Source: Echinometra lucunter (taxonomy: Eukaryota; Echinodermata; Echinoidea; Camarodonta; Echinometridae). Taken from it: a DNA stretch of 64,000 nt. Made by a program: the position numbers and the translations under genes. This document shows, in pieces, positions 25,783-35,702 of this stretch. Under the pieces are notes generated by a model, which worked only from the letters and a program-made list of their open reading frames with translations, was not told the origin of the DNA and ran no database searches. Numbering within the stretch: position 1 is the stretch's first letter; each line of letters starts with the position of its first letter. The stretch covers positions 30,326,195-30,390,194 of the forward strand of contig CM057156.1 in the NCBI GenBank assembly GCA_029962745.1, in the 5' to 3' direction.

Positions 25783-25841
25783 TTCATTAATTGCCTTCAC
25801 TTTTGGCACATAATGTGCCAAAAGTGAAGGCAATTAATGAA
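25783..25841. repeat. Perfect 59-nt palindrome (29-bp arms, 1-nt centre)
   Basis: Left arm 25783..25811 and right arm 25813..25841 are exact reverse complements around a single A at 25812. The inner part reads GGCACAT-A-ATGTGCC. A one-base loop is too small for a precursor microRNA. It may be a collapsed inverted-repeat transposon or the product of an end-joining or fold-back event. Confidence 0.95.
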
Positions 25842-25873
25842 ATAAATAAATTAATTAAACGAGGCCTTCGTTC

Positions 25874-25876
25874 TAT

Positions 25877-25947
<71 letters not shown>

Positions 25948-25968
25948 TCTATTCATTTATTCATTTAT
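25874..25968. repeat. (TTTA)n microsatellite
   Basis: About 24 TTTA units, the last few slightly degenerate (ATCT, ATTC). It directly precedes the tandem-repeat element. A short TTTATTTATTT remnant follows that element at about 27530, suggesting that the element was inserted into this tract. Confidence 0.95.
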
Positions 25969-26010
25969 TGTCTCGCCCACCGGAGGTGAAGGCGAGACTA
26001 AGGGATCCAA

Positions 26011-26112
26011 ATGTCGTCCGTCCGTCGTCCGTCCGTCGTCCGTCCGTCGTCCGTCCGTCGTCCGTCCGTCGTCCGTCCGTCGTCCGTCCGTCGTCCGTCC
26101 GTCCGTCCGTCA
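26011..26112. repeat. GTCC/GTC minisatellite
   Basis: About nine repeats of an 11-bp GTCCGTCCGTC unit ending in pure GTCC. It lies inside the larger element, just before the satellite core. Confidence 0.93.
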
Positions 26113-26135
26113 CAAACGTTATGAAAGATAACTTG

Positions 26136-27460
26136 GCAACCGTGACTCACTTTTCAACCAAACTTGGGTTGTAGATGCACTAAGGGGACCTGCATGTTAT
26201 GGTCCAGTCAGAGGTCACATGGTAAGGTCAAAGGTCATTTCAGGTCAAACGTTAAAGTTTACGTGCAAGACTCTCTTATGACACAAAACTCTGCAACCGT
26301 GACTCACTTTTCAACCAAACTTGGGTTGTAGATGCCCTAAGCGGACCTGCATGTTATGCTCTAGTCAGAGGTCACATGGTAAGGTCAAAGGTCATTTTAG
26401 GTCAAACGTTAAAATTTACGTGCAAGACTCTCTTATGACACAAAACTCTGCAACTGTGTGACACTGTTCAATCAAACTTGGGTTGTAGATGCACTAAGGG
26501 GACCTGCATCTTATTGTCCAGTCAGAGGTCACATGGTAAGGTCAAAGGTCATTTCAGGTCAAATGTTAAAGTTGACATGCAAGACTCTCTTATCACACAT
26601 AACTTTGCAACCGTGACTCACTTTTCAACCAAACTTGGGTTGTAGATGCACTGAGGGGACCTGCATGTTATAGTCCAGTCAGAGGTCACATGGTAAGGTC
26701 AAAGGTCATTTCAGGTCAAACGTTGAAGTTTACGTGCAAGACTCTCTTATGACTCAAAACTCTGCAACCGTGTGACACTTATCTATCAAACTTGGGTTGT
26801 CGATGCACTAAGGGGACCTGCATGTTATGGTCCAGTCATAGGTCACATGGTAAGGTCAAAGGTCATTTCAGGTCAAACATTAAAGTTTACGTGCAAGACT
26901 CTCTTATGACACAAAACTCTGCAACCGTGTGACACTTATCTATCAAACTTGGGTTGTAGATGCACTAAGGGGACCTGCATGTTATGGTCCAGTCAGAGGT
27001 CACATGGTCAGGTCAAAGGTCATTACAGGTCAAACGTTGAACGGTTAAAGTTTACGTGCAAGACTCTCTTATGACACAAAACTTTGCAACCGTGTCACAC
27101 TTTTCAGTCAAACTTGGGTTGCAGATCACTAAGGGGAAGTGCATGTTATCATTCTGTTGGACTTCACATGATAAGGTGAAAGGTCATTGGAGGTCATATG
27201 TTACAGATGTTTTCAAATTCTTGAATTTGCTTTTCCTCTGTCATTTCTTGTTACATACATTAAATTTTACCTGCAAGACTCTCTTATGACACATAACTTG
27301 GCAACTGTTGGTCCAATGGCAACCAAACTTGGGTGATAGATGCACTAGGGGTAACAACATGTTGTGGTGTTGTCAGAGGTCACATGGTGAGGTCAAAAGT
27401 CATTTGAGGTCAAACATTAGAGTTTATCTGCAAGACTTTCTTGTGACATCAGACTTGGTT
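26136..27460. repeat. 157-bp satellite array, 8 units, with AGGTCA half-site clusters
   Basis: Units begin at GCAACYGTG: 26136, 26293, 26450, 26607, 26764, 26921, 27086 and 27301. The spacing is exactly 157 bp for the first five intervals, then 165 and 215. The first six are highly alike and the last two diverged. A typical unit contains AGGTCA four times in direct orientation with spacers of 7, 1 and 4 bp. In unit 1 these are at 26212, 26225, 26232 and 26242. The middle pair is a perfect DR1 and the last pair a DR4. DR1 and DR4 are known binding layouts of RXR-partnered nuclear receptors, HNF4 and COUP-TF. Binding here is not demonstrated. Confidence 0.93.
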
Positions 27461-27530
27461 AAGGATGTACTTGGGGAAACTTTTGTGTTATTTAGTCACG
27501 GGTGGGCGAGACACAATCTTGCTATTGGCT

Positions 27531-27916
27531 TGTTTATTTATTTGTCGTTTTATTTAAACAGAGTAACCCTATCAGTTAAAAAAAACTACTCGACCAAGAG
27601 ACCCTGTATCAAATGATAAAAACATATTTACAAACATATAAACATACATGAATAATGAACAAATAGATTGAACAAAATATAATGTTGAGACGACCGAAAA
27701 CAAGCGAGAAAAAAGAAAAAAAAAGAAAGGAAAAAAAAACGGTTGATAAATAATATGTATACAAGTATTAATTGAATTATTGCTGTGTAAGGGAATGAAG
27801 TTTGCAGTGTTTTTAAAATGAATCCAGAGAGCTTAATGAACGTAAAGAAGGAGGTAATGAATTCCATATCACGGAGCCCTCATAACAGAGGACCCTCGTT
27901 AGCGAAAGTGTGTTTT
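27531..27916 (-). mobile_element. Non-LTR retrotransposon 3' remnant (minus strand)
   Basis: Read on the minus strand from about 27916, a frame gives LTRVLCYEGSVIWNSLPPSL followed by RSLSSLDSF and a stop. This matches the usual C-terminus of LINE reverse-transcriptase polyproteins (G-x-x-[IL]-W-N-x-L-P followed by S-x-x-x-F). An A/T-rich 3' untranslated region follows to about 27531, ending in TTTA-type repeat. Only the last 35 or so codons survive. Confidence 0.65.
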
Positions 27917-28178
27917 TTTTTTCATAGGCGCTCGTTCCCATTAAAAACAAACAAAACGATAAAATTATGAATAAAGACTGAACTTATGATTGAAAAATCC
28001 ACAACTTATTTGTATGAATAAGTGTTGATATCAAATCAAATAGACATCAATATAATCAACTTAAAAATATGGGCGGAAGATGGGAGGCAGAGAGGAAAAC
28101 TGGACATGAATCAAATAGTTTTTGTCAGGTCAAAGCAAGTTCATTTCCACAAATAGTTCTTAGAGGTCAATTCCAGTA

Positions 28179-28400
28179 TCATTTCTGTCTTCCAGAGATT
28201 CCTTTGTTCTCTAGTTCAAACACTCTTACAGCTGATTTGCAATCCTGAAGACAATCTTTGAAGTAGAGGATGACAGCAAGTGACCCATGGAATGCCACCG
28301 TGTGTATCCCCTGTGAAACTCCGGACGAGCTATGGCACGCCGTGCGTTCCGCTGCTGACTGACTCACTACCGGTGGGAAAAGCACGTATGTAGAGCCCAT
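28179..28400 (-). CDS. Unrecognised small reading frame, possible exon
   Basis: A 73-codon frame on the minus strand, starting at an ATG whose complement ends at 28400. Unlike most frames here it is not low complexity and is close to 50% GC, above its surroundings. A consensus-like splice donor (CT|GTAAGAG) lies inside it, complement of about 28223..28231, so a first coding exon of about 57 codons is conceivable. No domain, membrane segment or family is recognised. A chance open frame is at least as likely. Confidence 0.2.
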   Translation of the reverse strand: MGSTYVLFPPVVSQSAAERTACHSSSGVSQGIHTVAFHGSLAVILYFKDCLQDCKSAVRVFELENKGISGRQK

Positions 28401-30412
28401 GATATACTCTCATAAATGCATAGTTGGTGTAGCTTGTAGGCGATGGGGTGAATAGGGGTTTAGTGAATGATTTCCCCTCTTGAAGGAAATATATATTCTT
28501 TTTCGATAATGCTCACTCTAGAACCCATTTCTGTTTATTCATTTATTTATTTATCTACATTTACCTTTATGTTTTTTGTATGCTTTTTTATTTATTTATT
28601 TTTTTTGGGGGGGGGGTCAATATTTAACCGGCTGAATGAATTGTCCCATCTGACCGATTGCTTAATTGATTGGTAAGGGATTAAAGCGAGAGAGTAAAGT
28701 ATTTCATTTTAAATAGTGACTGTCATCCAAACTGACTTTAAACCCAGTTGAGGCGGTTAAGGGTTTGTCTATTATACCAATGTAATATTTGATGAAAATA
28801 CTCATCCCAATTCCTAAAATCTATTCTTTAAAAAAAAAGAACATTTATTAAACCCTCCATTATAGTAGTATCTGGTTTCGCCACCCTGCTGACGTCAGTG
28901 CAGGCCACACGAGAATGAATCTTATAAAAGTGAGTGTGATTTATATGTTCAGCGTGTAGAGTTTAGTTTTACGAGATCCCCTGCAATGTTCTTTGGGACT
29001 GAAAGAGGATTCTAAACTGAATTATGACAATGACTTTGCTTCCTATAATATTTTTTTAGAGAGAGAGAGAGAGAGAAAGTAGTATCTGAAAAATGTTGCC
29101 TTAGAAATGACCTCGAGATTTTTTTTTATAGCGCCAGTACTTGAAATATGGACAGACGCGTTTACACTCGAATGCCTATAGGTGGTGGAGCTACCGAGTG
29201 CACTAAAACAATTGAGCAAAGATTTATTAACCTTCCTCCTTCTACATCTGTCTCCTTTGTTTTCCATCTGCTCCTTCCATTATTGTCAACCCCCTCTTTT
29301 CCTTCGACTTCATTTGAAAATTGTTCTTGTTTTTAGTCTCTTCCTCTTTCTGTTTTTCCTTTTTTTCTTTTTTTTTAATTGTTTGTCATTTTTTCCTAGC
29401 TTAGTCCATATTTTTTTAGTATTTTTTTTCTCTCTTCTTTAGTCTTCCTCTTATACTTTATGTTCTTTTGTTATTCGACAAAGCATTGTAGTAGTTCATT
29501 CATTATGAAAAGTACCACACATCAACAGATTTTTTTTCATTTCTTCTATTCATTTATTTTCAACACAGTAGAGTTTTTCACAGTTTTCATATTCGGGTGT
29601 GGTCTTAGGTTCTTGTTTTGAAAGTGTTTATCCTTGTTTTCCATATCAGAACACAACATTCAGACACAGAACTCGTCAATAAGAATTTTGTCCTTGCCGG
29701 AACTACTACAGTTTGACGACGCACGGTGGCGCTCTTACTTTTTTCAAAGTGTTGCCATTGAGGTAACACTTGAATCCAAGCAAAAAAATTTTCATTCCCT
29801 CATTGTTTGGGTTCTTTCATCTCCTCCAGTCGCCTTTTCGTCTCCGTTTGGATTAAGAATTCCATAATACAATGTTACAGAACTATTAGACTTCAACTTC
29901 AAGTATATCTCTTTTTCGTGATGGATTAACACGGTAATTATGAAACTTGCCTTGTATTCACAAGGTCCAGACCACTTTCGTAGTCACACCGTCCTGACCA
30001 CTTTTTACCCCCCCCCCCCCCATTAAAAAGACATAAAGTTTAAGTGAATTTCAAATCTCGAGCGAAGAAAGTTTATAAAATCCAAAAGTCTAGTGATTCT
30101 GATTTAGCGATACTCCTTTAAAAAAATGACAATATTTACTTCATTTTCAGAAGACGTTAAGTGAGGTAATTATGTTTCAATGTTCTGGTAAATTAAGACA
30201 CGCATGAAAAAGAAAATGTCAGAAGTAAACCGGGAACTTCATAAAAGAAGTTTAATTTTGTTCAAGGAAAAATGGGGATTTCCCCTCCTCGTATAGCTTA
30301 TCTAGAAGCCTGGGGCCTATCAATCCTGCATGAGATACGCCAAGTCATCGAAAGGGGGCGGTATCCTTCCGTTAACTGACAAACCAAAGTAAAGAGCCAC
30401 CAAAATACGTCA

Positions 30413-30602
30413 TTATGTAATCCCTCAAATTACGCATTTATGTAATTCTCATCTGTGTGCGTAATTTGATGATCGTTCGCTCATTGATACACAGGCCATT
30501 AAACCCTCTGGTTCATAAAGAGAATTTTGACATTCATCGTCGTGCAACCCAGACTGTGGGGGTAACATTTTAAACAGACGCCCTGCCTATACATTATGTA
30601 AT
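30413..30602. promoter_or_regulatory. Candidate cluster of PAR-bZIP / C/EBP-like sites
   Basis: TTATGTAAT occurs at 30413..30421, 30438..30446 and 30594..30602. ATTACGCA lies at 30429..30436 and its complement TGCGTAAT at 30458..30465. These match the TTAYGTAA / TTRCGCAA sites of PAR-bZIP, NFIL3 and C/EBP factors. The first and last sites share a longer identical string, CATTATGTAATCCCT. No neighbouring gene is recognised, so a regulatory role is conjecture. Confidence 0.25.
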
Positions 30603-30739
30603 CCCTTAAAATAAAAGTCAAGTTTGAAGGAGAGAAAGAGAGAGAGAGAGATTAAGAGATTAAGAGAGACATTTTAGAGAGAGTATAATCATTTAAAAAA
30701 AAACAGGGACTAAAACTGAACAGAAAGTATAAAGAAGAG

Positions 30740-30740
<1 letters not shown>

Positions 30741-30803
<63 letters not shown>
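30741..30803. repeat. (GA)n microsatellite
   Basis: About 30 GA dinucleotides, with additional GAGA-rich sequence upstream from about 30632. Confidence 0.97.
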
Positions 30804-30806
<3 letters not shown>

Positions 30807-32704
30807 GGAGGGGGAATTAAGAGAGTCTTATTACACTTTTCTCTTGAATTTTCCTTAAGTTCGTAAGAACAGGCATCGACATTCAGCTTTATTCAACTGA
30901 ACAGAAAGCGACATGTTTAGACCGTAAGGGTGAAAATAGCATAAAGTTATTTTATACAGCATGAGCTAAAACAGAATTAACTTATTTCAACGACCCTTTG
31001 CAGAACACATTGTCATACCCTCACTATGACCATGAAGATGCCAGGAAACGCAACATTGTTCCACAAAATCTTATCAAGACTCTGTTTCTATATTAAGATA
31101 TTAAGATAAGAGGGCCTTACTGTTTTTGTTCGAAAGGAACATTTTTAGTCAATTGCCAAGTATGTCACATGGAGGACTAAGATTTTATTAGAAATATAAG
31201 ACTATTTTGGTTCCTAAAGATATAAATAGTAATTCACTATACAAGATTAAAAGAATATGGACATGTGTTGAATTCATGAGACACTTGAACCGAAAGGATA
31301 GGTGGATATTCATCAAGGTTTAACATGGGGCAGTGTGGGGGACATAAACCGACGAGTCTGCAGGAAGTGCCACTCGAGAATAGAATAAATTAAGAGCAGA
31401 GGTGAAATCTAAAAAAAAAATCTCGTATTTATGTACCTTTTCGGTGAAATTTTCAAGAAGACACAAGTAAAAATTGCGAAAGTTGTGGTTTTTTTTTCTT
31501 TTCGTTTTCTGAGTTTTTTTGGACTTGTGCTTGCAGATAAACTGGTCTGATGCCTATCATGGCTAAACTCTGGGGGAGGTGGGGGGGGGGTGGTAGGGGT
31601 TTACACAAGTATTTATTCAATCGCCATCTTTGGCAACACTTTAAAATACCTGCCACTCCATACCCATGAGAGACACATATGGAAGCCATGGGTACCAAAA
31701 TTAAATAGGGCCTAAATGCAACGATCACCGTGATGTTAGTCTGTAAATCACAACATTTTACAGTTTTTTTAATTAAAAAAAACCCATCAATATATTATTT
31801 GGAGCAATTCTGAAAGAAAAAATTGAACCAGGGTATTCTTTCAATAAATCATAAAATTCATTCCATACTAAATTTGGCATGGAGAGTTTTAATGCAACGT
31901 GCAATCCAAACAAATTTCGGGACAGAATTCGGGTTTGTTGTGGTCTGGCTACGAGTTTGTCACGATGACTGTATCATGATGACATTTTTGTAGAAGGTTT
32001 CGGATTTCAGTCAAGTGCCAAGAACACGTCACTTCGGGATGAACTTATTCACGGTAAGAGGAGTATCCAGGAATTCGAAATAGAGGGGGTGGGGTGAGTG
32101 AGATGCGTCTTATGCTTTTCACAATCGAAACGTTCCAGATTGGGAAGTTGATGAGGGTTTGCATAAAGATAGAGGGGAACAAGTAATGATTGTACGTCCA
32201 TCCTTAGGAAGTTTGCCCCTACATAATTAGAGGGGCACACTACTCCTTCGCCCCCTCTGAATACGCCACTGGTTGCGGTAAAGGATCCGGACTGAGCTGA
32301 TCAGAAGGTAAGGGATATGACTGATTATTGGAATGTGCTAATCAAACCCAGGATGATTGGGTAACTCTGTATGAATGCCAATGCTGCAGGTATATTTTAC
32401 TGTGATGAACCGATTAATGCAATAAGCACTGTGGTAAAGGTTGTTTACCCAAATCATTTGTGGTAATTGACATTTTGTTTGATAAAATTATAAACTTGTA
32501 AGAATAGGCAAGCTGCTCATCTCTCTCTTTTCTCTTTCCGCTCATTATTTTCTTTCTAGTTCTTTGTTTATTTATTTTCCAATCTCTTCTACCTCTCCCC
32601 AACCAGCTATTCCTTTCTAGCAAAACCATCTATCGAAGTATGCTTATGATAATATCAGATATTCAGTTCGGGAGGGGTAAGGTGCCACAACGACGACGGC
32701 TTAA
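30804..32704. other. Intergenic sequence, no recognised feature
   Basis: AT-rich with a G-rich patch at about 31571..31601 (GGGGGAGGTGGGGGGGGG). Short frames only, none with recognisable domains. Confidence 0.4.
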
Positions 32705-33120
32705 GCCCGGCGCACACTATACGAGACGTCTGCGATCCGATTTTGGAAAAAAAATTGTTATAGCATTTGATATGAACATTCAAACATGTGAAATCTTCTT
32801 GATCAAAGTTTCGAATAGTTGTATGAATACAAAAATCGAAATTCCGGGCGACTGCTAGCCTCCCTGTAGGAATGAAAGCGATCTAAATTCCAAATCGTAA
32901 TGACATCATAGTAATCTTGCGATCGGCAACGATTTGAAGCCGATTTAGCCTTTACTCCGACCGCAAGGCCTGTACTTAACCAAATTTTCGATTTTAGCAT
33001 TCCTATCATCATTCTGAAGTTCAAAAACATAATTTTACATATTTAAACTTCCATATTTAACGCTAAATGCCATTTGTTCGAAAATCGGGTTGCAGTCGGA
33101 TCGTATAGTGTGCGGCGGGC
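32705..33120. mobile_element. MITE with about 43-bp terminal inverted repeats
   Basis: The left end GCCCGGCGCACACTATACGA is mirrored at the right end, whose complement reads GCCCGCCGCACACTATACGA. Similarity continues for about 43 bp (both reach CCGATTTT followed by GAA). The element is 416 bp and carries no transposase. A clear target-site duplication is not visible, so the superfamily is not assigned. Confidence 0.85.
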
Positions 33121-34743
33121 ATTACAAACAAATATGTAGCCTTATTCGCTTTCAACGCTGTAGTTAAGGAGGTATAAAGGGAAACCGTTTCTGGAAGGGG
33201 CGGTCAACCTGAGTAATTGCGGGGGACAAAACCCCCGTTTCCATCTGCCATCGTCCCCCCCCCCCCTTTCCCCGGTACCCATCAACCACCACTGATTTTA
33301 ATTAATTAGGAAATACTGATCAGTGTGTTATAAGTGATTACGAACATCATTAGGATCAGTTATGAATCCACTGACTGCGGTATCCAGATTTTTAAATCAA
33401 GTTGTAATGGTACCTATTTCCATAGTAACTGTCTAGACTTAAATTTTCTTTGACAAAAATTCATTTGAATTATCTGTTATGTTTGGTATGGTTTGAGATT
33501 AACAGAGAGCATAACAACACAATAGACTGGCTTTGGACTTTCATGCCTTGAATTATTTGTAAAGAACTGTGAAACAAAACAATTATTTAAAGATCCTTTT
33601 AATTATCTCGCCACATCAAAAGAAGAAAACAATTAAGCACAGAATTTTGCTTGTGCAAAAACCCATAGTATGGTTTGGTTGTGCCACCATTCTTGTGTAT
33701 GACATACATTTCTGGTTAATCTGAAAATACTCTAGGAGGCATGAAATGGGTCCACTCAAAACTGCATCCACTGTGTCCGAATTCTAAGTAGCATGGTGAC
33801 AATATCTTTACAAAAAAAAACCCCAAAAAACCCAAAAAAAAAAAACAACCAATGAGTAATTCGGAACTTAACGTCTTTACGATAAGGTTGAATCAAGCAC
33901 AGCACACGTAACAATTTGGGGTCTACAGGAATTCAAACCGAATGGACTGATTAGTTAATCTAGATCATCACCCATTTAGTGGTGATAAAACACGAGTCTC
34001 GATGACATGTCCAATATCATTATTGCATCTGTCTTATTACAAATACAAGGTCGAGAGTTTTAGCACTTTCATCCATCTTATCTGACATTATTCGGGTCAT
34101 TTCGATTTAAAGACTGTTTTAGACTGATGAGAACTGAGAAGTAATCACGATATTCCTACAGTGACAGGCGGGGTGGATCTAGAACTCTGTAGAAAGGGGG
34201 GTAGGGCGCAATATAAAAAGATCTGTAGCCCCCCCCCCCCCCAAAAAAAAAAAAAAAAAAAATCCTTTCGGGTCTAACTTTCGATGGCGAGGGCACGAGA
34301 ATACCATTGGCATATTCTTTAATGTACCCGTATGCTGGATTCTGGTTTTAAAGAGGGCACAGGCCGGTGCCCCCCCCCCCCCATCCCTCTCCAAGCCAAC
34401 CAGTGGTGAGAGGTGATATTCAGTCTTGCAACCACGGTCAGTTATAACCAAGGAAAGCCCGTCTGTGGAGGAGCGTGAAAGGTGAGGAGATGAGTAAGAC
34501 GGGAAAAGGAATTGTGCCATGGGAGGAAACGGTTTGAAAGTTATGCTTATTTTAACCAATTAGAATATAGTGGAAAGGCATTCACCATCAACATTTCAAT
34601 CATATTACGAAGTGGAAATTGGGAAGATTTAATTTTCCGCTACTCTGAACCGTTGACCTAAACTTTCCGAATGAAAGTGAGATTTGTCAGTCGGCTGCGA
34701 CTTCAAGGATACCATCCATAACCAACAAAAAATTATTCTTAGG
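33121..34743. other. Intergenic with C and A homopolymers
   Basis: Holds C runs at about 33256..33266, 34229..34242 (14 C followed by about 20 A) and 34370..34382. A 126-codon minus-strand frame at 34179..34559 runs through these homopolymers and has no recognisable domain; I reject it as a gene. Confidence 0.4.
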
Positions 34744-34814
34744 TTGTATGGTATCGGCAATCAGTCACATTTGACTATTATAGTCAAATATGACTGATTG
34801 TCGATACCATACAA
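34744..34814. repeat. 71-nt near-perfect palindrome (35-bp arms)
   Basis: Arms 34744..34778 and 34780..34814 match as reverse complements at 33 of 35 positions around a single T. The ends are TTGTATGGTATCG and CGATACCATACAA. A GAA trinucleotide repeat follows immediately. Confidence 0.93.
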
Positions 34815-35122
34815 TGAAAGAAGAAGAAGAAGAAGAACTAGACCAAATAGTATCATTATGCGGAAGCCTCAGAATAAATTTTGATTAGACAAATTGCTAC
34901 CTGTAGCATCGTACATTTCCAACTGTTATAAATGTTAAAATGAGACATTGTTAGGCATTACCATGATTACTAAATCAGGAGATATAAAGATTGCGTGGAT
35001 TTTAACACAATAGTTGAAAACGGCATTTCCTTGATTTGAGCTCCATTTCTGAAGGGGCGAGATCTTCTTCTGGAAATGGCAGGTATATTAACATAATCAA
35101 AACTTGAGATTGTTTCTGATAA
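34815..35122. other. Intergenic AT-rich DNA
   Basis: Starts with a short GAAGAA repeat after the palindrome. Nothing else is recognised before the TTAA-flanked element. Confidence 0.4.
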
Positions 35123-35702
35123 TTAAAGGAGAATGGAACCCAGGCATCCGTGTGCTTTTAGTGAATGGAAATGAACAAGAAAGATTCAACAGTGAAAGAT
35201 TGAGCAAAATCTGACAATCCGTTCTAGAGTTATGAAGTTTGAAAGTTTAAGTAAATCCCTATTTTGGGGATCCTTGAGTTGGCAAATTTGCCAGCATCTG
35301 TGATGTCATCGTGGACAACTCTCCATTCATTTTGTACACATTTTTTTTTTAAAACTGATGTATATAAAATTTCGAGTCAGGAATCAACATAATTCTTCAC
35401 AAAATGCTTGAAGAATTGATGTAGCCAATTCATACTCAAATAGTGAATCAAAAGAATTACTATTTTTCTTGAAAATGAAGAAAATGTTAAATTCTGTGTA
35501 CAAAATGAATGAAGAGTTGTCCACGGTGACATCACAGATGCTGGCAAAGTTGCCAACTCAAGGATCCCCAAAATAGGGATTTACTTAAACTTTCAAAATT
35601 CATGATATTGTCCAATTTTGCTCAAACTTTCACTGTTGACTCTTTCTTGTTCATCTCCATTCACTAAAAGCACACTGATGCCTGGGTTCCATTCTCCTTT
35701 AA
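35123..35702. mobile_element. TTAA-flanked foldback MITE, about 240-bp inverted arms
   Basis: Starts TTAAAGGAGAATGGAACCC at 35123 and ends with its exact complement at 35702. The arms match over about 240 bp each, including CCCTATTTTGGGGATCC and GCCAGCATCTGTGATGTCA in both, with scattered substitutions and small indels. The 100-bp centre is unique. TTAA at both ends suggests piggyBac-type target choice, but the family is inferred from that alone. No coding frame is present. Confidence 0.88.

Larger units (their letters stand above)
25969..27530. mobile_element. Non-autonomous element with terminal inverted repeats, GTCC microsatellite and satellite core (pearl/HINE-like)
   Basis: Bounded by exact inverted repeats TGTCTCGCCCACC (25969..25981) and GGTGGGCGAGACA (27501..27513). 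The left end also forms its own hairpin: TCTCGCC (25971..25977) pairs with GGCGAGA (25991..25997), extended by CACC/GGTG. Next is a GTCC/GTC microsatellite (about 26011..26112), then eight units of a 157-bp tandem repeat. No coding frame is present. Short inverted ends, an ACGG-type microsatellite and a roughly 160-bp tandem core are the architecture of bivalve pearl elements and of Helentron-associated elements (HINEs). That assignment is inferred from structure, not sequence homology. Flanking TTTA repeats on both sides suggest insertion into a retrotransposon tail. Confidence 0.6.
27917..30720. other. Intergenic; weak exon candidate and bZIP-like site cluster
   Basis: Contains an unrecognised minus-strand frame at 28179..28400 (separate entry), runs of 10 G (28607..28616) and 14 C (30008..30021), and a cluster of TTATGTAAT/TGCGTAAT sites between 30413 and 30602. 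T-rich frames at 29148..29442 are low complexity. No gene is confirmed. Confidence 0.35.

Noticed and set aside
26136..27460. A CRISPR array
   Set aside because: The repeats are 157-bp contiguous units without unique spacers, in animal DNA.
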